From Linum tenue (taxonomy: Eukaryota > Streptophyta > Magnoliopsida > Malpighiales > Linaceae), in the NCBI GenBank assembly GCA_946122785.1, contig CAMGYJ010000011.1, forward strand, positions 54,424,449 to 54,488,448: 64,000 nt of DNA, written 5' to 3'. Below are positions 35,829 through 47,673 of this stretch, one piece after another; position 1 is the stretch's first letter, and each line of letters opens with the position of its first letter. Position numbers and translations under genes: made by a program. The notes beneath the pieces are model-generated. The model worked only from the letters and a program-made list of their open reading frames with translations. It did no database searches and was not told where the DNA came from.

Positions 35829-36703
35829 GGGTTCGTTTGCTTGAGGGTTTTTGTGATGGATTTGGTCAAGAAAATATATCCATCATGGACTTGAACCGAA
35901 ACCATCGTTTGTCTTAGGGAATTAGGGAGATGGAATTTGTGGGCCCCACCTCTTTTGGGGTTCCAAATTCGTGGACCCCACGGACTTGGAAGTTCCAACT
36001 CTTGAGGTGGGATTTGGGTGATGGATTAAAATCCATGATGGTAAATTACCTTCTACCCTTAATTATTTTTTTAATTACAAATTTGTCCTACTTTAATTCA
36101 ATGGTCATGCAACTGTAAACTTTTATAATTTCGTATTTTATAAATATGAGAATTTATCATTTCATTTTGTAATATCGTATTTTATTTAAATATGAATGTA
36201 TATGTGATTTGTTAGATTCACCTAGAAACACTTTATGCTCATCTTGTACATTATTATTTGATTGATTGTCGGATTCCACATCGGTGAGTTAGCAAGAAGA
36301 TGATGAGTTGTAGCAATAAAGCGAGCAATTGGCTGCAATTGATACATAATATTGCGTACATTATTAGATGAATTGTTAATTAGCGCCAAATTGTAATACA
36401 TTTCTATTGAATTATTAATCCACATAGTGGTAAAGCGTTTAAAATTTCTTTCTATGTTTTAGATTAGTTTTAAATGAAAGATTTGGATTAGAATATAGAA
36501 ATATAATTAAATAAGGGTAACTAGGTAATTTGTATTTAATATCCACAAATCTAATCAAACAAAGTCCATAATCAAATCCATCAAGCAAACAATAGACTTG
36601 TTCAAATCCATAATGCCACCAAATCCATCATATATCCATGGTTTTCCAAAACCCAAATTTTATCAAAACCCTCATTTTTCAAATCCATGAAGCAAACGAC
36701 CCG
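35829..36703. mobile_element. PIF/Harbinger (Tourist-like) non-autonomous element
   Basis: The left end GGGTTCGTTTGCTTGAGGG and the right end in reverse complement (CGGGTCGTTTGCTTCATGG) match for most of 16 bp. The next inward blocks also pair: GTTTTTGTGATGGATTTGG against the reverse complement of CCAAATCCATCATATATCC-like sequence. TAA lies on both sides (35826-35828, 36704-36706), the usual Harbinger 3-bp target. Length 875 bp. A 67-codon minus frame inside is unrecognised. Confidence 0.72.
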
Positions 36704-36706
36704 TAA

Positions 36707-37507
36707 AGAGACGAGAACCCAATTGATTCTTTCGAAGATATATGATTTGTATTTTTTTTCCTTTTAGTGACCATAATAACAATATAAATACTGATCAATA
36801 AAATTTTGTCTATGAACTATACTAAATTGTCGGATTCGGGATTGCTTCTCGAATCTAAACCATATATCCATTTGCCACCTCTGGTATCTCCGAGGAAGAT
36901 GTTTTTACTATCTCAGCTACTAAGTCAGTCCAGCATTTGAAATTATCAAAACGATAAGGGTTTCTTTCTGAATAATTGTTGTTCGTATTAAACAATGTTT
37001 CAATACTTACAAGTTGTACATGTATTGAGGTAGTGAGATCTAAACATAGTTTATATAGTAATGAAAGTTCTTTAAATCTACTTTCATTTGCTATATCTAG
37101 GAGTGGTTAGGCATGTAACTAGTTGGGAAATCTTATATTAGTTTCATTTCAGCCAATGGGTAGGTGTCAAGTATGAGATTCCATTGGTTCTTGTTCTGAG
37201 AGTGAGTCATCACATAAACAATTTATTTCACCATTTATTTATTTTTAGTGATTTGGGCACAAAAGATTCTTCCATTTCATTGAATCTAACACATATACTA
37301 CAATATATTAATTTTCCAAGAGATGATGCAGTTGAGGGGTATGTGTACTACAGAGACTTGTACTAACTACTGTGAGAGAGAGAGGAGAAAGAACAGAGTA
37401 GAAATTAAAAAAAAAAGACACATAAGTTAATTAACTTGAACTTCAGTTTTCTTCAAGTGACCTTGACGAGAAGGCCAGGTTTGGGAAGTCGAATTTTTCG
37501 ACGACTC
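36707..37507. other. Intergenic, downstream of MYB gene
   Basis: AT-rich DNA, probably including the MYB 3' UTR close to 37507. No gene or bounded repeat seen. Confidence 0.4.
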
Positions 37508-38615
37508 TCAAGCTGGAGTCGTCGATGATGGACCCGCTAAAGATAATTCCAGCAGCCGCTCCTCGGCTGCTGGAAGAATGTTTGATTCATTGGCGACTTC
37601 TAACGAGTTGTTACGATGTCCGTAACCAGCTGTTGCTTCTGGGACATGCTGCTCATAGGAACTCTTCAGAAGGGCTGCCTTGTAATGACTGATGGTGTAA
37701 ACTTGATGTTGGGATCCTCTTCCCTCTTGGCTGTCAATGTTCATACAACTAGCCCCGTTGCCAATCTAACAAAAAGGGAAAATTTTCAATTAAATCGTCA
37801 GATACCATGTCGAGAATCAGTAAGCTCGGAACGATTCGAGTATTACGCACATAATGATTAATAATACGAAGTTATTAGAACGTACGAGATCGAAGAGGCT
37901 GGAGCGCCTCTTCTTCTTGTGGAGGGAGGCTTGTCGAAGGAAGTACTTCTGAGCATGGCTAGCAACCTGTGTTGGAGTTCTGGTTGTGACAAAGTTTCTA
38001 GAGATGCCTCTCCAGTCTCCCTTCCCTAGCTTCTCGAGCCCAAGAAGGAATTTTCTGTGCTCTTCCTCTGTCCATGGCACTCCTGCAATCACATTAATTC
38101 ATGTCATAAACCAAAATACATCAATTTAACATAAATGAATGAACCAAATATATATATACTCAATTGGAATAGTAATTCATTATTATACCTTTCTTTTTGT
38201 CAAGTGGGACTCTGCCCATTTCCAAGCCATCAGAGAGATACCCCATGGAAGTTTTGTTGTTGTGGTGATGGTGGTAAGGAATGGTGTTGTTGTTGTTGTA
38301 GTTAGAGGAGGAGGAAGTAGAAGAAGACAAGCAATCCATGCTGAAGCTCTTTCTGATGTTGGCAAAGTTAGAAGCAGAGGAAGGAGGGGAAGAAGATGAA
38401 GAAGAAGGAGAGCCAGAAGAACATGGAGAAGTTGTAGTGGTGGTGGTGGTAGAAGGAAGAGAAGGCACAATCATGTCGAGTTGGACACCGAAAAGCCTAA
38501 GTCCAGAAGAAGGAGAAGGAGATGAAGAAGAAGAAGAAGGAGGGGGTGGCCTGAATGTGTTGCAGGTTCTTGAGTTGTGGCCAATGTTCCCACAATGTGA
38601 GCACTTCCTCCCCAT
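37508..38615 (-). CDS. CCHC zinc-knuckle SHAQKYF MYB-related transcription factor
   Basis: Exons 38615-38189, 38082-37886 and 37765-37508 join in frame to 293 residues. The start ATG is fixed by the family opening [18 protein letters not shown], a CX2CX4HX4C zinc knuckle (Cys5, Cys8, His13, Cys18). A serine-, threonine- and asparagine-rich linker follows. The single MYB repeat runs from about residue 144 ([23 protein letters not shown]) to the SHAQKYF box at 184-190, with the GxxxGKGDWR and [11 protein letters not shown] features of the I-box-binding class (MYBS3, KUA1 and relatives). Near the C-terminus LELSL (280-284) fits an LxLxL EAR repression motif. Relatives are nuclear repressors tied to sugar, ageing and cell growth. 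Which paralogue this is cannot be told from sequence alone. Confidence 0.92.
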
Positions 38616-38750
38616 CTTTGTTAGTTGTGAAAAATCAGTTGCTGCAAATGATTGGGTTGTCTGTGGGAAGAAGATGAATAGATGAAGAAGAAGAAGAAGA
38701 AGAATGAGAGGGGAGAAATTAATGATAAGATATGAAAGGTTTTTGGTGGG

Positions 38751-38758
38751 TATATATG
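38751..38758 (-). promoter_or_regulatory. Possible TATA box of the MYB gene
   Basis: CATATATA (plus TATATATG) lies about 140 bp before the ATG on the minus strand. Another candidate, TATATATTTA, lies near 38888. The choice is uncertain. Confidence 0.3.
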
Positions 38759-38759
38759 A

Positions 38760-41299
38760 ATGGATGAACTTGTTTTTTTGGTTGATTGTGATATTGGGGA
38801 AAATGGGTGGTGACACACCTAGGGCAAATGTGATTGGTACTCATGAAATGGGGAAAAAATGTGATTGGATGTGATGGCTTTGGGTTTATATATTTATTGA
38901 ATTTTTTTTTAATTTTAGTGTGGATTTGTGACTTGCCCAATTGGGTTGGTTTATATAAACAACACAACATGGCTTATCTCATATCTCCTCCCTTATCTTT
39001 ATTATGTATGGATTTTTATGTATATGTGTGTATAGAATGCATTCACCATGTTTTAAAAAGTCTTATGGGACCCTCCATTTTTGGCATTAAGGAGAAAAAT
39101 ATGGTCACCCAATGAATCCCCATGGTGTTTGATCATAAGTTAAGTACGTCATGTCCCCCAATTGGAAAAGACAAAAATTGTAACATTTTTCTAGTCACTT
39201 GTAAACCTAGTATTTCTTCGGTCAATCGGTTTGTTTTCTAACTTAATTTCTACTTGGACTCCAACTTCATAAACCAATAAGATCGAACAAAAAAAATAAT
39301 AATAATCAGATGACACGTTTAACTATCTTATTGATCAAAACGATATAATTAGGATGGATAAATTTGTCCTTACAGATTCATTTTATGGAACGTTCGATGT
39401 TACCTCAAGTACTAAGTCAGCAATGAGATCTATCTTAACACTAAACTAAAAAAAAACTCTCGTGATAGGAACTTGATTATAGAAAAACTAAAGGAGGACC
39501 ATAGTAAAATAATTAGTTGAGCAACTTCAGCGATAGAGATTCGAATAGTTCATGAGCTAAAGTTACAACTAGCATTAAATATAATATATGATTTTGGATT
39601 GGTAAAAAGTAATATCTTCCCCAAATGGATTGGGCCTTGCTGCCTTTATTGTCATTATCATGATCATGATCATCACTATCTTAATCATTATTTATGGTAG
39701 TTATCTTTTTTTAGAAAAAGTTGTATTGTTATGATTTGGTATGTTTTGCTTTGTATATGTAAAAATATATGTGGATCAACTTGGTGGAGGAAGTTGTAAG
39801 CAAACAAAGTGATTCGATTAACAATTAAAAACTCGAAAAAGGAACATTGAGTAGTGTGTCGTCGGATCTCATTAGGCTTGAGGAATTTATTTATGAATGG
39901 TATTTTACTACAAATAGTCATTTCTCTCTACCAATCAGGCATGCTATATACCTTCAATTGTTCGTGATAAAATTTCTTTAACGGTTCAAATCAAATGGGA
40001 ATCTAAATATTTTTTTTCCTACATAATCACTTATGCCGCTCTCTCTTCTTTTCCTTTTCTTCACAGGCCATCGTTTGAACAAGACATTTGAGTGAGACAA
40101 TATGTCTAGTTGCTCTCCCAATCATACATTTGGGCTGAAATGTTTCGTTTGATAGTAAAAAAATTACATTAGCATGTGGAAATTACGAATTGTTCTATTT
40201 TGTAGCAATTCAAATTGCTAGGGGGATGGTGACAATCGAGATTCGACTTTTTTCTCTCTAAAATGCGTCATTTAAAAAAATATCATATTCAAACAACTTG
40301 TAGTTTCATCTAAACTTAGACTTCATAATAAATTTTATAATATCTACAAAATAATATCGATATCCTACAAAACAAAACAGAAATTTAATGTTTCAGAAAA
40401 ATCCTTTTTCTCGAGGACAAGCATGTGCCGCCATTCTCAATCTTAACCAAAGTTCAACAAACAGAAACCAGCAAAAAGTAGTTAATAAATCTGGTTATTA
40501 TACTAGAGCCAACCAAAAGACCATTACCATTTCTAATCACTCCACCGTCCAATTCAGTACACTCCAACCCACAAAACCAAAATCGCAACTACAGGACAAA
40601 CAGCCATAGAAGCATATTCCACCTGTTTTCATGAGGGAATATATCCCTTTTCCAGAGGAAGTAATCAAATATGTAACATACTAATGGGAGATGATGCAGG
40701 AAAGAGATGCAGTTGGGGTTGACGAAGAAGAAGAAGGTCTAAAGCAGCCTTAACCAATCACTTTCTAGTTCTAGAACAACTCTTTTCAGGAAATTCACAG
40801 TATAGACTGACTGAGAGAAGGTCAACTGAGGAGTATACATGAATCAGCTTTTCACTCAAACACCTGTGTTTTGGAATCAGCATGATACAAGTATGGCAGT
40901 AAAAATTATACTGAGAATAACCCAGTGCGATTGAGAAATTACTCGACACACAGCTGCATTCAATGAGCTTCTGTGAAATTTCAGCGTCTGCAGCCTCCGC
41001 GGTTTGTCTCCATGGTACAAAAACTAAAGCAAATGAACTGCTTTAGGGAAGTGTTGATGGATTCCTACAAGAAATTTAAGATCAGTTGCTAACCGATTTC
41101 ATCGCAAGATTGAGATTAAAAAAAAATAGGTGAATTAGATAGAAGAAATGTGCATAAGCATAACCCAACGTATCAGATAGAAGAAATGTGTATAAGCATA
41201 CACTTAATGCAAATTAAGAACATATGGTGCAGGAAGCAGGAGTTTGTGGCTTTATGCCATGCGAGAAGAAAAGATGACACTAACCTATAAAAATTCTTT
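38760..41299. other. Intergenic, nothing recognised
   Basis: About 2.5 kb upstream of the MYB gene and downstream of the LpxA gene. Frames stay under 95 codons. No conserved domain, bounded repeat or RNA gene was seen. A short direct repeat, ATCAGATAGAAGAAATGTG-like, occurs at about 41136 and 41172. Part of 41100-41299 may be LpxA 3' UTR. Confidence 0.4.
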
Positions 41300-44200
41300 T
41301 TAGGAGCCACTCCACTGTCTGAATTTGCATATTCCTCGGCGGTTTTCTAGGAAAGAATCCCGCAGAGACTGTACCATGGAGTGTACAGCAGGGACCTTAC
41401 TCAACTCTTCATCCTGGTCCTACAAATTCACATGCCTTTGTTAAAGAACATGTACACGTCTTTACTCCAAAGGTGCTCTGCAAAGACTAGTAAGAACCGA
41501 GAGAGGAAGTTGAGAGGGTTCTTAGGCGGGTCGAAGGACATAAGCCAGACAAAGTACCAGAATGGCAAGTCGCTCTTCAAATCCCATAGCATTTGCAGCA
41601 ACAGGCATGAATAACTTTCTATAAGCTGCTTTCAAGCTCTTAATCTGTATTATTACAAAAAGAAAAAAGATACATTAACAGATTCCAATCAACAGGATGA
41701 CCCAAACCCAAACACACAGCTGCGCTATGTCCACATGTGAATCACAACCAGCAGCAAGTTCAAGCAAATGGAAACGTGAAGATGAGACGTGCAGCGGAAT
41801 CTACAGGGTAGACTCATACTCCCGTTCATGTTTATACTTCATGCAAGACAATTGACTTCGACAAGAGAAAAGTAGGAGTTGATGGACGAAACAACGAATG
41901 AAGTAAGGAGGTCAAGCCCAATCAATATGGAGGAAACCCTCAGAATAGAATGAGTGCTAGCATCCCTTTGTGCCACAGGACCTAAATTGCAACCTAGAAG
42001 CTCTGATATGCATTATGATGCACTTAGGGTCGTCTATAACATGAAGGGAAAGTAGGATTATGTTTGAGGTACAGTCAGTCACTCCAGAAAATAATGAAAT
42101 GTAGTTGCCGGGTTCTACCTTCCAAACCAGGAGCCAGGAATTCGCAACAAAATCCAGTGAAGAATGGGTTTCGCCATAGCAGTCAAAAGACTCAATATAC
42201 TCTCCCTATTCTGAATAGCTCGAACTAGCTTAAATAGGAGTAACAAGCTTTAAAAGGGGAAAAATACAAACCAATTGAAACAACTGAAAATAACGAATAA
42301 GGAGTCGCAAAAAATAATTAGAAGGCCACTCATTTCCAACCTCTGTGACTGAGAATCCACGGCGACGAAGACCCTCCAAGTTCAGACCACGAAGTTCAGC
42401 CCTTTCTCCAGCCACCATTGTATACTTGGGGACATCTTGCGAAACCTGAAAGTATACAGACATTACAAATATAGCCACCATTTTCCCAAAGGCATGAAGA
42501 CACATTAATACACAATTCTTTCACCATGTTAGGTGGGTACGTTGCTCGAAACAAACACATTTGTACAACAATTATGCTCAGAAAGGCAGGTATTGTGAAC
42601 AGCAAGAAACAAAAATATGTCCCGAAGTACACCAGTATGCAGTATCCACAAGACCAGGCACACCCCACTAATCAAGAATATACATCAATCTCAATGAAAT
42701 AATGAATTGGAAGAAGATTAAAGGTGTCACCACTGATCCGCCACCAACAAAGGAGAAAGAACCAATGTGGCAAAACTGATGAACGACGATAGCACCAGCC
42801 GTGTGAGCATAATCCTACATTTATACCACTTGAATCAACTCATCATTAGACATTGAACCATGTCTGCCAGTAATATTATCATTGGGCGACTAACTGATGA
42901 GCAAGGAACTTACTCCCACAACAACATGCCCAGCTAGAAGAGTATTGTTAGCAAAAATGTTATGGTTGCCAATGTTGCAATCATGAGCAATGTGACAAGA
43001 ACCCATGATTAGATTGTTGTGACCAATGACCTGTATCAACCGTTCTAAGTCAAAATACATTCAATAAGCAAAAATAAAGACAATCTCTCTTTACCACTGT
43101 GAAGAACAAAAATAATTCACCATGAATACCGTTTGATTATCCGACTTTGAAGATCTGTGGATTGATGTATGTTCTCTAATCTCATTGTTGTCTCCAATTT
43201 CAAGAAAACATTCTTCCCCTGACTAAATTCAATGATGAGAAAGAAAGGAGACGCCACAGTTAGTGAAAATGAAACAAGCAACATCGATGTCATAACAAAC
43301 AAACAAGGTAAAGATGATAAATTTAGTAGAGACCAGGGTTCACTACTTCAGGTGAATGAAACAAGCAACATTTGTGCCAAGAGCAAACAACAGAGCTATA
43401 ATTCTGGAGATTATTCTTCAATGGAACTTAATTATACTAGCTATGATGTAAGAGAAAAACAAAGTTGAACAAAGGCAAGTGGAAAGGATCAGAGTTTGAG
43501 CGAGAAAGAGAGCAAAAAATGCAAGGACTAGAGTTTAAAGTATACCCAGTTCAGCAAAAACCTATTCGAAAATAACCAGGATGACAATGTTGTAGATGCA
43601 TCTTGGTTTATCAGAAAAGGAAGGAAACAAAACTTTAAAGTGAGCAAACACAACTCCACACCCAATTCAATAGACGCATAGAGACTTGTGTGGAAAGCCA
43701 TAATCCTATATACAGCGTATGAAGAGGTCTTTGAATCCATTATTAAGTACATCTAACAATTCAACCATCTACTGTCATTGTTCAAGAGCAGAAAGGGGGG
43801 GCTGAACGAACAGAGAAAATTCACCTTGTATTTCAAATCTTGGCACTTGACACCGATTACAGAATGATGACCAACAGTGTTATTTGCCCCAAGCACGGTC
43901 CTCCCGGGAAGATCCTCACCAACTACAGCACCACTGCCTGACACAGTTTTACAACATTTGCACAATGATTATCCCCATAAAAACTCTTCCCCATTAAAGA
44001 GCCATCTCAAAGGATAAAAGATAAACAACATCTTGGACTTCTCGTGCAACTTACGCCATCAAAACACAACGCTCCCCAATCACTGTATCTCCAAAAACAT
44101 GACTGCCGGGATGCAATTGGCAGCCATTGCCAAGCTTGGCGGTGGATCCAACGGTGCAAAATGGACCAATTGAAACTCCCTGCCAATTAGTAAATTGGTC

Positions 44201-44584
44201 GTACTCTTAACGATAACTCTGAAAGTCGAGGAACAAGAGAAAAAGGAAAGCGGAATGAGGAGAGATTGAACCTCGCCAATCAATGCATTGGGATGGACCA
44301 CCGCCCAAGGATGAACGAAGCTAGGGCTTTCCACCGGCGACCCGTCCTCCGTACGACCTGCAGCAGACATTACAAGGCAACGAGCTCACCGTCGAGCTTT
44401 TCTCTCCACACTTATCGGACTAATCCGAGTGTCACAAGGGAACAAGTAGCAGTAGAGGAGGCGCAGCAGAGCGAGTTGAAGAGGAATACGTACAAGTGAC
44501 GGTCGACGAAGAGAGTCGTCGGCGAGAAGCGGAGGTGAGAGCAGAAGGAAATGGCCAGCGGCGGATTCTGAGGAGAGAATTCAT
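41300..44584 (-). CDS. LPXA: Mitochondrial UDP-N-acetylglucosamine O-acyltransferase
   Basis: Ten exons join in frame to 338 residues: 44584-44494, 44357-44272, 44179-44055, 43933-43825, 43222-43130, 43030-42914, 42814-42731, 42445-42341, 41644-41558, 41419-41300. The N-terminus ([27 protein letters not shown]) is Arg/Ser-rich without acid, a mitochondrial presequence. A left-handed beta-helix of hexapeptide repeats follows ([20 protein letters not shown] onward). Then come [13 protein letters not shown], with His184 matching the catalytic His of E. coli Lpx[18 protein letters not shown], and [13 protein letters not shown], leading into the C-terminal helices. LpxA moves a 3-hydroxyacyl chain from ACP to UDP-GlcNAc, the first step of lipid A synthesis. 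In Arabidopsis the Lpx enzymes are mitochondrial and make lipid A-like glycolipids. An in-frame ATG at 44647 could add 21 residues. Confidence 0.93.
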
Positions 44585-44834
44585 GGAAGGTTGGGAATGG
44601 AGGGAGACGCCTGAATGTGAAATAGTACGGTGGCGCGCCTCGAACATGAACCCAATCTCTTCATTCCGGTTTTCTTTTTCTGGGTGAGTGAAGGGTTCTG
44701 GAGCGGTTCACGTTAGTGAGTTTTAGGCCCACAGTCCTTTTCTTTTATCTAGAATCAGGCCACGGCCCAATTCCGCCATAGATAAAAACTAGCTTTGACC
44801 CCTGCCCTTCGGGCAGGTAGCTTCTTCGTTATTG
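44585..44834. other. LpxA upstream region
   Basis: The 5' leader and promoter of the LpxA gene lie here. No clear TATA box was seen. The region is bordered at 44843 by a hAT element. Confidence 0.35.
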
Positions 44835-44842
44835 TGTATATG

Positions 44843-45417
44843 TAGGGATGGCAATGGGTAGGGTCGGGTGCGGGTTTACCCTATACCAACTCCTAACCCG
44901 CCGGGTAGAGCTTTCTAAAATACCCGACCAAATAACCACCGGGTATGAAAATTATATAACCATACCCTACCCACCGGGTAACCACGGGTATTCGGGTAAT
45001 CATGGGTACGAATGCTAAACTATGAACTTATACACACATATGCACATACGTACTGTTGTCCATTAAAAATTCTCAATACTTCTAATTGTTCTAGTTTCAA
45101 CAATCCACACAAATAAAAACAACAAAAACATAATAATTGTTCTTGTTTCTACAATCCACACAAACATAATAATCGTCTACATCATCATCAATAATGGTAG
45201 CTAAACTAAATTTCTCAAGGGAAATTGACCCTTTAGTAAGCGGGGCTGGTATAACGGGGCGGGTATTATCGATTACCATACCCGTACCCTACCCTTTATT
45301 TTGAAACCGGGTATTACCCGTACCCGCCCCTTAACCCGTCAAAGCGGGTAATTACCCTCGTTGACCGGTTACGGTCGGGTAGGGTACCCATGGTTACGGG
45401 TTGGATTGACATCCCTA
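44843..45417. mobile_element. Non-autonomous hAT element with exact 8-bp TSD
   Basis: TAGGGATGGCAAT at the left and ATTGACATCCCTA at the right form a 13-bp terminal repeat with one mismatch. TGTATATG flanks both sides exactly (44835-44842, 45418-45425). CGGGTA/TACCCG words crowd both subtermini, as in 9188-9930, and the interior is AT-rich. Length 575 bp. It is inserted about 260 bp upstream of the LpxA start codon. Confidence 0.87.
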
Positions 45418-45425
45418 TGTATATG

Positions 45426-47158
45426 TATAATATAGTTATTAAATTAACAAATTTTCTAGAATCACGTAGATAGATTTTGTAAAAAATACCAAATAGAGTC
45501 ATTAAAAGTTTTACTCCCTCCTGGTAAATTACAACGCAAAATTCACCTCCTAGAGACATTCAAGAAAGAAAGGAAAAACAAACATCTCTATTTTCGTAAA
45601 CAGTGGAAGGTACATTCATCTTAATGATGGTTCAAAGAAAAATCTTGTGGACATGTCATGTCGTCTTGCTGTTAAACTCTGGTCAATCTATAAAATTGCG
45701 TACGATGCCTAATCCTACCATCTAGAGTTAGGGTTATTTAACGCACGTAAGCTAGTGAGTGAAAATCCAACTGATGTAGTGGATTAGAAATCTCGAGAGA
45801 AGTTACATTGAGTCTCTATACGAAAATAACGCTATAGAACAATTGTCGAATGATGAGAATGAGCGAGATGATGTTCATTAGAGAAAATCTTGAGGGAATG
45901 GAAATGTTCTATGGTTGATGTGGATTGGCCACTCGTAATCTATGGAAAAAACTCAAAATTATTTATAAAGAAATATTACGTGTAGGTACTCGGAAAACAA
46001 ATATTTATTAGAATAACATAGAAAATTATTTATTATTTGAATGAGTAAATAATTATAATTATTGTTAACTAATTATCATAAACAATAATAATGAATTATC
46101 CAATAATTTATCTCTCATCAGTTATCTCTCACGGAACCAAAAGAAAAAAGAAAGAAACATATATGTGGAGGAAGAATTCTGAAAAGGAAAGAAGACTGTG
46201 CAAATAGTAGGCAGTAGGCACTTTGGTTAGAAAAGCAAACGGAGAAGAGTAAAGAAATTTAAAAAATGAACAAAACAGATTAGAAGAAACCGCTCCACTG
46301 GGAAGAAGAAAACATAAAAAAATTACAGTATGATTAATCGAAACTAAAAGTGTAGTGTCATGAATCAACATTCGCCACGAAATTGTTATGCTAAATTAAT
46401 TGGAAATCTAACCACATTGCATCCTCCTTCCCTGCAGCACTGCTTGTTACTTTAATGTGGCAATTAATTGCATTAGGCGAAGTCAAAGTAGTTGTAATTG
46501 GTAGGCAAGGAATAAGGGATTGAAAGGGGTAAATAAATTGGAACTTTAATCTATGTAGAGGTGGAATTACCTGTGGGAATCCAGATCACTTGTTGGAAAT
46601 AAGAATGTAGACGACGTTGCTGGTATGTTGAGCGCAGTCGGCGGCGGGAACTTTGTGGGTTCGCCGTGCGGTGCACAAAATAATGAGGTCAAAGAACGGA
46701 AGCGGAAAAGGGAGAGAACGGTCGGCGGATGGGGAATCCTGGGTCTGCAGAACAAATGACTGAATATTTTGAGGGCGATCGCGGCAGGGTTAAAAGGAAA
46801 TTGGGAGGCCGGCATCGGCGCGGAATAGGGATTTTTACCGTACACGGAGATGAAATTGGGAAGGAATTAGTGGTCTGGGCGGGACGGGAGTTTGTGGGCG
46901 ATAAGGAAAAAAAAAATAATACTTTACCAAAAAACTAAAGGGCCCAGTAACAGTAAGGGGAAAAAGAGAGCGGGTTACGTGGAAGGTTGTGCCTCAAATA
47001 CAGGGTACGTGGCATGGGGGCAAATATCAAACTGCTTTAATGTTTTTAGAGAAGATTTGGCAAAAGGGTTTTGATATTTAAAATTTCACACCGAACATTT
47101 TTAGGACATGTTTGAAGGTTGTGATTGTCTATATGGATAGATGTAATGAATTGCTGTA
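45426..47158. other. Intergenic, nothing recognised
   Basis: AT-rich to about 46560, then a more GC-balanced stretch at 46590-46880 with a 92-codon minus frame (46845-46567) that I do not recognise. No gene is supported. Confidence 0.35.
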
Positions 47159-47166
47159 TTGTAATT

Positions 47167-47665
47167 AGGCCTGTCAATTTGGTTTGGTTAACCAAACCAT
47201 TAAGTATGAAAAACCAAATTCCAAAAACCAAAATCAAAACCATTAAGGTTCTTATTGGTTTTTGGCAACCAAAAATCAATAAGGGCCTTAATGGTTTTTG
47301 GCAACCAAAAACCAATAAGGGCCTTAATGGTTTTGGTTTGGATAACCAAAAAACCAACATGTACTCATACACTCATATATATTCATATTTCCCTCCTTTT
47401 TATTGAATAAACGTCATAATAATGGTAAATGGCCATTACAAATTATTGGTTGGCATGCGTGTCAAAAGAAACAAAAAAATATTTGTTGATAAATAATTTT
47501 ATTCTTATTGGTTTCTTAATGATTTCTATTGGTTTTTCGGTTTTAACCAAACCAAAACCATTAAGTTGCTTATTGGTTTAAAACCAAAAAACTGAAACCA
47601 TTAGCTTTCCAATTGGTTTGGTTTTGGTTAAAACCAAAAAACCAAAACCAAATGGACAACCGTAA
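47167..47665. mobile_element. hAT-like MITE with 8-bp TSD and AACCAAAA-rich palindromes
   Basis: TTGTAATT flanks both sides (47159-47166, 47666-47673). The ends are AGGCCTGTCAATTTGGTTTGG and, in reverse complement, TTACGGTTGTCCATTTGG, which pair imperfectly. The interior is built from GGTTTTTGGC/AACCAAAA words and a direct repeat AATAAGGGCCTTAATGGTTT (about 47278 and 47321), and much of it can fold on itself. No coding. Confidence 0.6.
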
Positions 47666-47673
47666 TTGTAATT

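Noticed and set aside
38338..38685. 115-codon Glu-rich plus-strand frame
   Set aside because: Antisense of the serine-rich linker of the MYB gene.
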